NCBI GenBank assembly: GCA_022818135.1 | Contig: JAFMSR010000016.1 | Location: 2,648,654 to 2,712,653, forward strand | Direction: 5' to 3' | Origin: Saxidomus purpurata | Lineage: Eukaryota > Mollusca > Bivalvia > Venerida > Veneridae | Length of the DNA: 64,000 nucleotides | Part shown: positions 1-10,967 of the stretch, in pieces | How positions within the stretch are numbered: position 1 is the first letter of the stretch | Layout of the letters: every line of letters starts with the position of its first letter | Notes under the pieces: model-generated | The model's input: the letters and a program-made list of their open reading frames with translations, nothing else | Database searches by the model: none | Told to the model about the DNA's origin: nothing | Program-made: the position numbers and the translations under genes

Positions 1-1315
1 ATATAGGAGTCACCCGGTGGTTGGTCGGTCGGTCGGTTGGTCGGTCGGTCGGTCGGTCGGTCGGTCGGTCGGTCGGTGGGCGGTCTGTTGCATTTTCCTT
101 GTCCGGAGCATAACTTGAAAACTACTAGTTGGAATTCAATACAACTTCATACAATGGTCAAGCACATTGAGAGGAAGTGCAGTGCACAAGAACTATAACT
201 CCATCTTGACTAATTACAGAGTTATTGCCCTTTGTTACTTTTCCTTGTCCGGAGCATAACTTGAAAACTACTAGTTGGAATTCAATACAACTTCATACAA
301 TGGTCAAGCACATTGAGAGGAAGTGCAGTGCACAAGAACTATAACTCCATCTTGACTAATTACAGAGTTATTGCCCTTTGTTACTTTTCCTTGTCCGGAG
401 CATAACTTGAAAACTACTGGTTGGAATTCAATACAACTTCATACAATGATCAAGCACACTCAGAGGAAGTGCAGTGTACAAGAACTATAACTCTATCTTG
501 AGTATTTACTGAGTTATTGCCCTTTGTTAGTTTTCCTTGTCCGGAGCATAACTTGAAAACTACTGGTTGGAATTCAATACAACTTCATACTATGGTCAAG
601 CACATTGAGAGGAAGTGCAGTGCACAAGAACTATAACTCCATCTTCACTAATTACAGAGTTATTGCCCTTTGTTACTTTTCCTTGTCCGGAGCATAACTT
701 GAAAACTACTAGTTGGAATTCAATACAACTTCATACAATGATCAAGCACACTCAGAGGAAGTGCAGTGTACAAGAACTATAACTCTATCTTGAGTATTTA
801 CCGAGTTATTGCCCTTTGTTACTTTTCCTTGTCCGAAGCATAACTTGAAAACTACTAATTGGAATTCAGTACAACCTCATACAATGGTCAAGTACATTTA
901 GAGGAAGTGCAGTGCACAGGAACCATAACCCCATCTTGACTCATTACAGAGTTATTACCCTTTGTTACTTTTCCTTGTCCGGAGCATAACTTGAAAACTT
1001 CTGGTTGGAATTCAATACAACTTCATACAATGGTCAAGCGCAGTGAGAGGGAGTGCAATGCACAGTAACCATAACTCCATCTTGACTAATTACAGGGTTA
1101 TTGCCCTTTGTTACTTTTCCGTCTGGAGCATTTTTCGAAAACTACAAGTTGGAATTCAATACAACTTCATACAATGGTCAAGCACAATGAGAGGAACTGC
1201 TAAAAACAATATCTCTTTTTAGTTTGTTTGCAAGATATTATGTTACTACGAACTTCTTCAGTTTATAAAGCAATCCTTTTGGGGGTATTAATCACATTTA
1301 GTGATAGCTCTAGTT
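1..1315 (+). mobile_element. Family A element, copy 1 (Helentron/pearl-like, left end cut by window)
   Basis: The copy begins inside the conserved 5' block (ATATAGGAGTCACCCGGTGG), continues into a (GGTC)n tract at about 22-75 and then about eight tandem units of 146 bp, each carrying TTTTCCTTGTCCGGAGCATA (93, 239, 385 and so on). It ends with GGGGGTATTAATCACATTTA and GTGATAGCTCTAGTT. The architecture resembles non-autonomous Helentron-related 'pearl' elements of bivalves; that assignment is from memory of the family's layout. No coding capacity is visible. Confidence 0.8.
22..76 (+). repeat. (GGTC)n microsatellite in family A element
   Basis: An almost pure run of GGTC with a few GGTT and GGTG variants directly follows the conserved 5' block. 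The same tract sits at the same place in copies at 6041, 7894 and 48691, so it belongs to the element rather than being an independent locus. Confidence 0.9.
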
Positions 1316-1993
1316 CAAATTATTGTCCCCATGGGGGTGGTCACTTAGTTTTACATAGGCTTATATAGGAAAAACTTTAAAAATCTTCTCTGAAACCACA
1401 AGGCCTAGAGCTTAGATATTTGGCATGTAGCATTGTTTAGTGGACCTCTACCAAGATTGTTCAAATTATGACCCCTCGGATCAAAATTGACCCCGCACGG
1501 GGGGTCACTTCAGCTCATGGAAAAGGCTTCACCTGGGTGGTGTAGAGATGCTAGATCACCAATAAACAAATGCCGGTTGGCAAGTTAAAATAGAAAACTC
1601 ATAATATAGTGTCATTTTTTCATTTTATTTATATATATATATATAGATATAGATATGTAAATAAATCATATACAGAAATTGTTCTATATTATTTGTTGTG
1701 CACCTCTTGAATGAAGCAGGCTAACCCTACTTTTGGTTTCGGCCGATGCCAGAAGTCGACTTGGATATAACGATATTAGTATATAACAATATAAATTCTA
1801 CGTCCCCTGAATATCGTTACAAGCGGAGTTTACTGTAGCATGTAACATTGCCTAACTGGACCTCCACCACAAGTGTTCAAATCATGACCCACAGTTCAAT
1901 TTTGACCCATCCTGTGATGCGATTGTTGACCTTGTATTATAGCCAATGGTAGCCAGGTGATTGATATAGGGCTATCATGGCACTCTTGTTTAT
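1316..1993 (+). mobile_element. Family B element, diverged and interrupted copy
   Basis: Positions 1316-1517 match the family B core (CTCTGAAACCACAAGGCCTA, GGACCTCTACCAAGATTGTT). About 1835-1993 matches the B 3' part, ending in a degraded TATAGGGCTATCATGGCACTCTTGTT. Between them is AT-rich DNA with an AT run (1622-1660) and a fragment resembling a TA-flanked MITE end (CGGAGTTTACTGTA near 1834). Family A copy 1 abuts the left edge, apparently inserted into this copy. Confidence 0.6.
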
Positions 1994-2208
1994 CTAAATG
2001 TTTGTAGGGAAGGTGAATGGGCCTGATTGATTCTTTTAAACCAATGTTAAGTATCTAGAATGAGAACTGCATCTACCAATGTTGTAGGGTCTTGAAACCC
2101 TGTAATTGGCTAGTTTACAGTATTTTAATCAACTTGAATTTATGCCATTTCTATGACCTAACTCTTTAAGCTATGTATTTGGCCATCACTTGTGATGGTA
2201 AGGGAATT
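1994..2208. other. Unassigned single-copy-like stretch
   Basis: AT-rich DNA between a B remnant and a short A element. No ORF, exon pattern or repeat seen. Confidence 0.5.
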
Positions 2209-2508
2209 TATTATACCCCTGAAACAAATTTTAGGGGGGTATATAGGAGTCACCCGGTGGTTGGTCAGGTGGTCAGTCGGTCCGTTGCAACATTATGTCT
2301 GGAGCATAACTTGAAAACTATGAGAGGAAGTGCAGTGTACAAGAACCATAACTATATCTTTACAAATGAGTTTACAATTGACAGATTACAGAGTCGAGAA
2401 CAATATATCTTTTTAGTTTGTTTGCAAGGTATTCTGTTACTATGAACTTCCTCAGTTTATAAAGCAGTCTTTCTTGGGTATTAATCACATTTAGTGATAG
2501 CTCTAGTT
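2209..2508 (+). mobile_element. Family A element, short copy 2
   Basis: It has the 5' hairpin block (ATTATACCCCTGAAACAAAT then TTTTAGGGGGGTATATAGG) and the 3' terminus (TATTAATCACATTTAGTGAT then AGCTCTAGTT), but only a fragment of one 146-bp core unit, so it is about 300 bp instead of 1.0-1.3 kb. This is probably a deletion by recombination between core repeats (inference). Confidence 0.8.
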
Positions 2509-2511
2509 TTA

Positions 2512-3987
2512 TTTTTAGCTCACCTGGCTACGCCAGGGTGAGCTTTTCTGATCGATGATTGTCCGTCGTCCGTCAACATTTTGATTCAAATGACATCTCC
2601 TCTGAAACCTCTAGGCCAATGTTGATAAAACTATGCAGGAATGTTCCTTGCATGAAGCTTTACCAAAATTGTTCAAAGAATTCCATTCCATGCAGAACTC
2701 TGGTTGCTATGGCAACAAATAGGAAAAACTTTAAAAATCTTCTCTGAAACCACAAGGCCTAGAGCTTAAATATTTGGCATGTAGCATTGTCTAGTGGACC
2801 TCTACCAAGATTGTTCAAATTATGACCCCAGGGTCAAAATTGACCCCGCGCGGGTGGGCACTTAGATTTTGCATAGGCATATATTGGAAAAACTTTAAAA
2901 ATCTTCTTCTCTGAAACCACAAGGCCTAGAGCTAAGATATTTGGCATGTAGCATTGTCTAGTGGACCTCTACCAAGACTGTTCAAATTATGACCCCCGGG
3001 TCAAAATTGACCTTGCGGGGGGTGGTCGCTTAGTTTTGCATAGGAATATATAGGAAAAACTTTAAAAATCTTCTTCTCTGAAACCACAAGGCCTAGAGCT
3101 TAGATATTTGGCATGTATCATTGGCTAGTGGACCTCTACCAAGATAGTTCAAATTATGAGCCCCGGATCAAAATTGACCCCGCACGGGGGGTCACTTAGT
3201 TTTAAATAGGCTTATATATGAAAAACTTTAAAAATCTTCTTCTCTGAATCCACAAGGCCTATCGCTTAGATATTTGGCATGTAGCATTGGCTAGTGGACC
3301 TCTACCAAGATTGTTCAAATTATGACCCTCGGATCAAAATTGACCCCGCACGGGGGGTCACTTGGTTTAACATAGGCTTAATTATATAGTAAAATCTTTA
3401 AAAATCTTTTTCTCTGAAACCACAAGGCCTAGAGCTTAGATATTTGGCATGTAGCATTGGCTAGTGGACCTCTACCAAGATTGTTCAAATAATGACCCTC
3501 GGATCAAAATTGACCCCGCCCTGGGGGTCACTTAGTTTTACATAGGCTTATATAGTAAAAACTTTAAAAATCTTCTTCTTTGAAACCACAAGGCCTAGAG
3601 CTTAGATATTTGGCATGTAGCATTGGCTAGTTAACCTCTACAAAGATTGTTCAAATTATGACCCCCGGGTCAAAATTGACCCCTCACCGGGGGTCACTTA
3701 GTTTTACATAGGCTTATATAGGGAAAACTTTAAAAATCTTTTTCTCTGAAACCACAAGGCCTAGAGCTTAGATATTTAGCATGTAGCATTGCCTAGTAGA
3801 CCTCTTCAAAGTTTGTTCAAATTATGCCTCTGGGGTCAATATTGACCGTGCCTGTGGTGGGATCATTTGTTTTACAAAGGGGTATATAGGAAAACTTATT
3901 TGGTATATAACATTATCTAGTGATCTTCCACCAGGCAAGTGGACTTGTACCAAGGTGAGCGATATAGGGCCATCTTGGCCCTCTTGT
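2512..3987 (+). mobile_element. Family B element, copy 1 (Helentron-like, near complete)
   Basis: It begins with a perfect hairpin (TAGCTCACCTGGC, TACG loop, GCCAGGGTGAGCT), a short GTCC/CGTC tract and a unique 5' unit (CCATTCCATGCAGAACTCTG, GTTGCTATGGCAACAAATAG). About seven 166-167 bp core units follow (CACAAGGCCTAGAGCTTAGA at 2751, 2918, 3085, 3251 and on). It ends CAAGGTGAGCGATATAGGGC, CATCTTGGCCCTCTTGT. GCTCACCT at the start and AGGTGAGC near the end form inverted subterminal repeats. No protein is encoded; the 62-residue ORF inside is repeat DNA. Confidence 0.85.
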
Positions 3988-4216
3988 CTTTCAATCATTC
4001 GCTATAGTAAAGTTAAACTAGAGTCAAATAAAACATTCAGTAAATTTTTTATTCAATATTATGCTTTTCCCCTTGTAAAATTCATGAAGGGGATTATGAC
4101 TACTATGCCATTTTTGGACCAAGGGGATTATGACCAAGGGGATTTTGAAGTACACTCGTTCTACTTTCTCATGATATTCTGTGAATAAACTTAGTTTCCA
4201 TTATTTTTTATTACTA
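3988..4216. other. Unassigned AT-rich spacer
   Basis: Contains a small local duplication (AAGGGGATTATGAC, twice at about 4087-4145). No gene signal seen. Confidence 0.5.
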
Positions 4217-4904
4217 TTTAGCTCACCTGGCACAAAGTGCCAGAGTGAGCTATTAGGATCGCATTCCGTCCGGCGTCCTTCGTACGTCGTACGTCCGTCC
4301 ACCATTTCCTTCAAACGACAATTCCTCTGAAACCACTGGGCCAAAGTTGATGAGACTTTGCAGGGATGTTCCTTGCATGAAGCTCTATCAAAGTTGTTCA
4401 AAGAATTCCATTCCATGCAGAACTCTGGTTGCTATGGCAACAAATAGGAAAAACTTTAAAAATCTTCTCTGAAACCACAAGGCCTAGAGCTTAGATATTT
4501 GGCATGTAGCATTGGCTAGTGGACCTCTACCAAGATTGTTCAAATTATGACCCCCGGGTCAAAATTGACCCTGCGCGGGTGGGCCCTTAGTTTTTGCATA
4601 GGAATATATAGGAAAAACTTTTAAATCTTCTTCTCTGAAACCACAAGGCCTAGAGCTTAGATATTTGGCATGTAGCATTGGCTAGTGGACCTCTACCAAG
4701 ATTGTTCAAATTATGACCCCAGGGTCAAAATTGACCCCGCACCGGAGGTCACTTAGTTTTGCATAGGAATATATCGGAAAAACTTTAAAAATCTTCTTCT
4801 CTGAAACCACAAGGCCTAGAGCTAAGATATTTAGCATGTAGCATTGGCTAGTGGACCTCTACCAAGATTGTTGAAATTATGAGCCCCGGATCAAAATTGA
4901 CCCC
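4217..4904 (+). mobile_element. Family B element, copy 2, 3'-truncated by a Tc1-like transposon
   Basis: The 5' hairpin (GCTCACCTGGCACAAAGTGC then CAGAGTGAGC), a GTCC-type tract, the 5' unit and nearly three core units are present. Core sequence stops abruptly at GATCAAAATTGACCCCGGGG, where transposase-coding sequence begins. No B 3' end follows the transposon, so this is not a clean insertion with both halves kept. Confidence 0.8.
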
Positions 4905-6040
4905 GGGGAAATCAAGCAATTGTGAATCTTGCAGGTGGGATGTCTGCCAGGGTACTCGCGCGTCGGTTCGGGTGCTGTCGGAAGACGATTGATTGTCTTG
5001 CAGCCCAGTACCAGCAGACTGGGGCTGTTCACGACCGGCAGCGACCTGGTAGGCCTCGTGTAACGACGGCTAGATCTGATCGTTTCATTACGTTGACGCA
5101 CTTACGTCAACGTCAATTGGCAGCCACAGTCACTGCTAGGCAATACGGTGTCTCAGGGCAGACCATTCCCAACCGGTTGCGTCGTAACGCCCAACCAATT
5201 GGGGCACGCCGCCCGTACACTGGTCAGATAATGACCCAACGTCACCTTGCTGCCAGGCTGTTATAGGCGCAACGTCATCTGAACTGGAGAAGGGCCGACT
5301 GGAACCGAGTTTTGTTCACCGATGAGTCTCGGTTCACAGTTAGTCATGCTGACGGAAGATTACGGGTATACAGGCGTAAAAATGAAAGATTCGCCGATTG
5401 TTGCATTGTTGAGAAGAACAGGTTTGGGGGAGGGAGCGTAATGGTCTGGGTTGGGATCATGGGAAACCGGAAGACAGATTTGGTTGTTGTACAGGGCAAC
5501 ATTAATGCACAGCGTTATGTTGCAGACGTGCTAAATGCATATACCTTACCATTTATTCGTCAGCATGGTCCTGGTGTAACATTGATGCAGGACAATGCCC
5601 GCCCTCATGTAGCCAGGGTCACCACTCAATTCTTGCAGCAGAACAATGTCAATGTCATGCCATGGCCTGCAGTTTCCCCGGATCTCAACCCCATTGAGCA
5701 TATATGGGATCAGCTGTGCCGCAAAGCACGAGCTAACCGTCAGATTGACAATGTTCGGGGTCTTACACGGGCGTTACAACAGGAATGGAGGAATTTGCCC
5801 AATGCACTGGTATTGCGTTACGTTACGTTGATTCGGCGTAAGATCATGGCATGCATTCATGCAAATGGTGGCCACACTCGGTACTAACGAGATTTACCGG
5901 ATGTGCCACATTTCTTATTGAAATTCCATCTCTAAACATTCAATAACACCTTTCTGAGTTTTTGTGATTTTTGATTTTGACCCCTACCTCTCTTGACCGG
6001 TTATCTCTCAAAAAGTTAACAAGATAGCCAGATGCAATTA
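4905..6040 (+). mobile_element. Tc1/mariner-superfamily transposon, 5'-truncated
   Basis: About 1.1 kb carries most of a DD34E transposase followed by about 150 bp of non-coding 3' DNA up to the next family A element at 6041. The 5' inverted repeat is missing because homology starts directly at the break with family B. No clear 3' inverted repeat can be paired, so the right boundary is only set by the neighbouring element. Confidence 0.75.
4907..5887 (+). pseudogene. Tc1-like transposase, one in-frame stop, N-terminus missing
   Basis: Known of the family: transposase binds the inverted repeats and cuts and pastes the element through a DDE catalytic triad. Seen here: the reading frame is continuous from about 4907 except for TAG at 5264-5266. 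The N-terminal part holds a helix-turn-helix like Tc1 proteins (GGMSARVLARRFGC, then RKTIDCLAAQYQQTG), a GRPR linker and a second DNA-binding region. After the stop come FTDESRF (first Asp), MQDNARPHVA (second Asp) and SPDLNPIEHIWDQL (Glu). Thirty-four residues separate the second Asp and the Glu, so it is DD34E. The C-terminus (stop 5885-5887) looks natural. The first ATG in frame is at 4940, but the frame reads through from upstream, so the true start is lost. With only one stop and the triad intact, the copy is young. It is not expected to be functional without its 5' end. Confidence 0.92.
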
Positions 6041-7361
6041 ATTATACCCCCAAAACGAAGTTTAGGGGGGTATATAGGAGTCACCCGGTGGTTGGTCGGT
6101 CGGTCGGTCGGTCGGTCGGTCGGGCGGTCTGTTGCATTTTCCTTGTCCGGAGCATAACTTGAAAACTACTAGTTGGAATTCAATACAACTTCATACAATG
6201 GTCAAGCACATTGAGAGGAAGTGCAGTGCACAAGAACTATAACTCCATCTTCACTAATTACAGAGTTATTGCCCTTTGTTACTTTTCCTTGTCCGGAGCA
6301 TAACTTGAAAACTACTAGTTGGAATTCAATACAACTTCATACAATGGTCAAGCACATTGAGAGGAAGTGCAGTGCACAAGAACTATAACTCCATCTTCAC
6401 TAATTACAGAGTTATTGCCCTTTGTTACTTTTCCTTGTCCGGAGCATAACTTGAAAACTACTAGTTGGAATTCAATACAACTTCATACAATGGTCAAGCA
6501 CATTGAGAGGAAGTGCAGTGCACAAGAACCATAACTCCATCTTGTCTAATTACACAGTTATTGCCCTTTGTTACTTTTCCTTGTCCGGAGCATAACTTGA
6601 AAACTACAAGTTGGAATTCAATACAACTTCATACAATGGTCAAGCACATTGAGAGGAAGTGCAGTGCACAAGAACTATAACTCCATCTTGACTAATTACA
6701 GAGTTATTGCCCTTTGTTACTTTTCCTTGTCCGAAGCATAACTTGAAAACTACTAGTTGGAATTCAATACAACTTCATACAATGATCAAGCACACTCAGA
6801 GGAAGTGCAGTGTACAATAACTATAACTCTATCTTGAATATTTACTGAGTTATTGCCCTTTGTTACTTTTCCTTGTCCGAAGCATAACTGGAAAACTACT
6901 AGTTGGAATTCAGTACAACCTCATACAATGGTCAAGTACATTTAGAGGAAGTGCAGTGCACAGGAACCATAACTCAATCTTGACTCATTACAGAGTTATT
7001 ACCCTTTGTTACTTTTCCTTGTCCGGAGCATAATTTGAAAACTTCTCGTTGGAATTGAATACAACTTCATACAATGGTCAAGCACAGTGAGAGGGAGTGC
7101 AGTGCACAGGAACCATAACTCCATCTTGACTAATTACAGTGTTATTGCCCTTTGTTACTTTTCCCTGTCTGGAGCATTTTTCGAAAACTACAAGTTGGAA
7201 TTCAATACAACTTCATACAATGGTCAAGCACAATGAGAGGAACTTCTAAGAACAATATCTCTTTTTAGTTTGTTTGCAAGGTATTATGTTACTACGAACT
7301 TCTTCAGTTTATAAAGCAATCCTTTTGGGGGTATTAATCACATTTAGTGATAGCTCTAGTT
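6041..7361 (+). mobile_element. Family A element, copy 3 (complete)
   Basis: Complete copy: ATTATACCCCCAAAACGAAG, then TTTAGGGGGGTATATAGG as the 5' hairpin, a (GGTC)n tract, about eight 146-bp units and the 3' end GGGGGTATTAATCACATTTA, GTGATAGCTCTAGTT. ATACCCCC at the start is repeated inverted as GGGGGTAT both in the hairpin and near the 3' end. Confidence 0.88.
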
Positions 7362-7893
7362 GGTTTTGATACAGAAATGAATGAACTTGTTTTTCTATTT
7401 TGATTCATAAAAGTAACCCTTTTGGTTTTCGATAAATCTTTCCTGAAATATGGAGGGACGTTTCTATTTTTGCTGAGTATATGTTAATTGTGTCATATCT
7501 TCATGTAGAGACGACACAAACGCGACACTGGAAACAAAGGACACTGTTTCGATATCTATATCCCACCGACGTGATATCTTTGGCCCCGAAAGCCAAGGTA
7601 CGGAGACAAGACAAATTTGCAATTTATTTTTTTTTAATTCATACATACGCTTGTTCGAGAAAAAACGAAAACAAGAACTGGCAGAAATCAGCCACTGCAT
7701 TGAAAGTACAAATGTAGTTTGATTTACGCCCTAAATATTTTGATTATAATTTATTGTCATACAAAGTGGACCACACATGCAAATATAGAACAGTAAGGTG
7801 ACGTTAGGTCAAGTGTCTCATGTACTACAAATATACAGCATAAGATGAATGAGGCATACATCAATTATAATATTTTTGGTTGGCACATAGCTT
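7362..7893. other. Unassigned spacer
   Basis: About 530 bp of AT-rich DNA. Overlapping 78-residue ORFs on both strands (7464-7717) have no recognisable domain and no clear exon signals, and are judged chance. Confidence 0.5.
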
Positions 7894-8940
7894 AATTATA
7901 CCCCCAAAACGAAGTTTAGGGGGGTATAAAGGAGTCACCCGGTGGTTGGTCAGTCGGTCGGTCGGTCAGGCGGTCTGTTACATTTTCCTTGTCCGGAGCA
8001 TAACTTGAAAACTACCAGTTGGAATTCATACAATGGTCAAGCACATTGAGAGGAAGTGCAGTGCACAAGAACTATAACTCCATCTTGACTAATTACAGAG
8101 TTATTGCCCTTTGTTACTTTTCCTTGTCCGGAGCATAACTGAAAAACTACTGGTTGGAATTCAATACAACTTTATACAATGATCAAGCACATTGAGAGGA
8201 AGTGCAGTGCACAAGAACCATAACTCCATCTTGACTAATTACAGAGTTATTGCCCTTTGTTACTTTTCCTTGTCCAGAGCATAACTTAAAAACTACTGGT
8301 TGGAATTCAATACAACTTCATACAATGATCAAGCACATTGAGAGGAATTGCAGTGCACAAGAACCATAACTTCATCCTGACTAATTACACAGTTATTGCC
8401 CTTTGTTACTTTTCCTTGTCCAGAGCATAATTCGAAAACTACTGGTTGGAATTCAATACAACTTCATATAATGGTCAAGCACATTGAGAGGAAGTGCAGT
8501 GCACAAGAACCATAACTCCATCTTGACTAATTACAGAGTTATTGCCCTTTGTTACTTTTCCTTGTCCGGAGCATAACTTAAAAACTACTGGTTGGAATTC
8601 AATACAAGTTCATACAATGATCAAGCACATTGAGAGGAAGTGCAGTGCACAATAACCATAACTCCATCTTGACTTATTACAGAGTTATTGCCATTTGTTA
8701 CTTTTCCTTGTCCGGAGCAGAACTTGAAAACTACTGGTTGGAATTCAATACAATTTCATACAATGATCAAGCACATTAAGAGGAAGTGCAGTGTACAAGG
8801 ACCATAACTCTATCTTGACAAATTACTAAGAACAATATCTCTTCTTAGTTTGTTTGCACGGTATTATGTTACTACGAACTTCCTCAGTTTATAAAGTAGT
8901 CTTTTGGGGGTATTAATCACATTTAGTGATAGCTCTAGTT
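7894..8940 (+). mobile_element. Family A element, copy 4 (complete)
   Basis: 5' hairpin block (AATTATACCCCCAAAACGAA then GTTTAGGGGGGTATAAAGG), short GGTC tract, about six core units, and an intact 3' end TAGCTCTAGTT at 8940. Confidence 0.88.
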
Positions 8941-9009
8941 GTTGTTGATACATGTACTATCTTCATCAGTTGTCATTTATTCAATAAATTACAGGATATT
9001 TGGGGTTTT

Positions 9010-10967
9010 GGTGTCTTTAGTTAAATCATACTTCATACGTTCTCATACTATTATAAAGTGAAGTTTAGTGAACCATCTAGCAAGAAAAAGGAAATCATCC
9101 CCTGAAACATTACAGTAGATACATTTTCTTTCATCATAATTATACCACCTACCTGCTTCAATTTCTAATCTTTGTGATAAGACTCTAAATCTACATCCAA
9201 GAAATCCCAAGAAATATTGTTATTTGGCCTTATTTCTAACGATCTGCACATCAGATCATAAACACATTTATCTATGATTCTCCTTTTGTACTATCTTTAA
9301 CCATTACTTTACAACCTGTTAAGAATAAAGTTCTACCACGTTCACCATATATAAAGTTATTTATGTTTATATTATTACACCAAGTAATCTGCAGAAATTT
9401 TAGTGTATTCTTTCCAAAACTACAGACCCACTTAGTCCCAATACCTCAGACCCATATTGTAAGATAGGTACAAATTTATCAGGTAGTTACAACTGATTTT
9501 TTACTGACATACATGGATAATGAATAATAGTTGATTTCAGTGTCTACACTGTCTTCATAGCTTCTATTGCTAAGGTATCATATATTGTTTAAAAAAACCA
9601 TCAGTAGTAAAACAATTCCAAAACATGTAAAGTTATTAACAATTTCTAAAATCTGACTTTTAAATAATGTTTGATTTGTCCGCATTTTAAACAAATCATT
9701 ACCTTTGTCTTGGTAGAACTAGCACCCAGTTTCCACATATCACAATACTCTTCTTACAGTATCAAACCTTTTTAGCTCGACTTTTCTATGAAAAGGGGAG
9801 CTATCCTACTCGCCCCGACGTCGGCGTCGGCGTTGGCGTCACACCTTGGTTAAGTTTTTCGTACCACCCCACTTTATTTCAAAAGTATTAGAGGTATGGC
9901 TTTGAAACTTACCATACTTGTTTACCATCATAACCTCCATCTACAGACAAGAGTACATAACTCTGTGAAGGTTTTTGACAGAATTATGGCCCTTTTTTTA
10001 CTTAGAAAGTGTATTGAGCTTGGTTAAGTTTTTCGTACCACCTCACTTTATTTCAAAACCATTGGAGGTATTGCTTTGAAACTAACCATACTTGTTTACC
10101 ATCACGACCTTCATCAACAAACAAGAGGACATAACTCTGTCAAGGTTTTTGACAGAATTATGCCCCTTTTTGACTTAGAAAATACATTGAATATGAGTAA
10201 AATCCACTTATTGCCTTAACCCTTTGAGATATTGCTTTGAAACTTTTAATGCTATTTCACATCATTACCCCCATCTGTACGCAAGAGAAGGTAACTCTGT
10301 CAGGGATTTGTTTTAAAAATTAAGGCCTTTTATCGACTTAGAATCTTGGTTAAGTTTTTCATACCAGTCCACTTTTTGACTGAACTGTTTGAGATATTAA
10401 TTTGAAAGTTGGAATACTTGTTTACCATCATGATTCCCAAACATGGGCAGGAGAAGGTAATTCTGTCAAGGATTTTATTTGAATTATGGCCCTTTTTGAC
10501 TTAGAAACTCAGTTAAAATTTTCATTCTTGTCCACTAGTTAACTTAACCATTTGAGATATTACTTTGAAAGTTGGAGTACTTATGTACCATCGTAAGACC
10601 TATCTGTAAGCAAAAGAAGATTACTCTGTGAAAAAATTTCTTGACTTGTACTTAGAAATTCCTAGTTAAAGTCTTGTGTGCCCTTAACTGTCAAAGTTTT
10701 GTTTTATTGGCAAGCACTAAAAAAGTCGAGCACGCTGTCCTACTGACAGCTCTTGTTTTAATTCTTCTTCAGTCTCAGACATAACTATTATATCATCGGC
10801 ATATATAAGAGTAAAACTTGTTTTATATTCCAACATCTTTACCTATTCACCAATATTCAATAACATAGAAAAAAGAAATGGGGAAAATGATTCTCCCTGA
10901 CGCACACCAACCATGCATGGAAATTTGTTGTTTTCTGATCGAAAAATAGAGATATTGTTCTTGGCAA
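9010..10967 (-). pseudogene. Non-LTR (LINE) reverse transcriptase remnant, split by a family F element
   Basis: Read on the - strand. 10967-10758 encodes the finger/palm part (FPCMVGVRQGESFSPFLFS, an in-frame TAG, then LIYADDIIVMSETEEELK with the catalytic YADD). After the family F insertion the frame resumes at 9769 (EEYCDMWKLGASSTKTKVM, typical thumb-side sequence) and continues downstream with frameshifts and stops (DKFVPILQYGSEVLGL, then NNFIYGERGRTL). These motifs match RT domains of jockey/CR1/RTE-type LINEs; the clade cannot be fixed by eye. The 5' part is absent: family B copy 3 abuts at 10968. Several stops make it a dead fragment. The end near 9010 is approximate. Confidence 0.85.
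9770..10757 (+). mobile_element. Family F element (Helentron-like), inserted in the LINE RT
   Basis: The 5' hairpin region is TTTAGCTCGACTTTTCTATG then AAAAGGGGAGCTATC, followed by a CGTCGGCGTCGGCGT tract. Four or five diverged core units of about 170 bp follow (CTTGGTTAAGTTTTTCGTAC; AACTCTGTCAAGG). The 3' end is AAAAGTCGAGCACGCTGTCC, TACTGACAGCTCTTGTT. The 5' GCTCGACTT recurs inverted as AAGTCGAGC near the 3' end. Removing the element rejoins the RT frame (EEELK then GLIL, stop, EEYC), so both ends are well placed. Confidence 0.85.

Noticed and set aside
1..1200. Regular 146-bp spacing considered as a CRISPR-like array
   Set aside because: The whole unit is repeated with no unique spacers; it is a tandem core of a eukaryotic element.
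7464..7717. Opposed 78-residue ORFs
   Set aside because: No domain or codon signal; chance in a short unassigned spacer.
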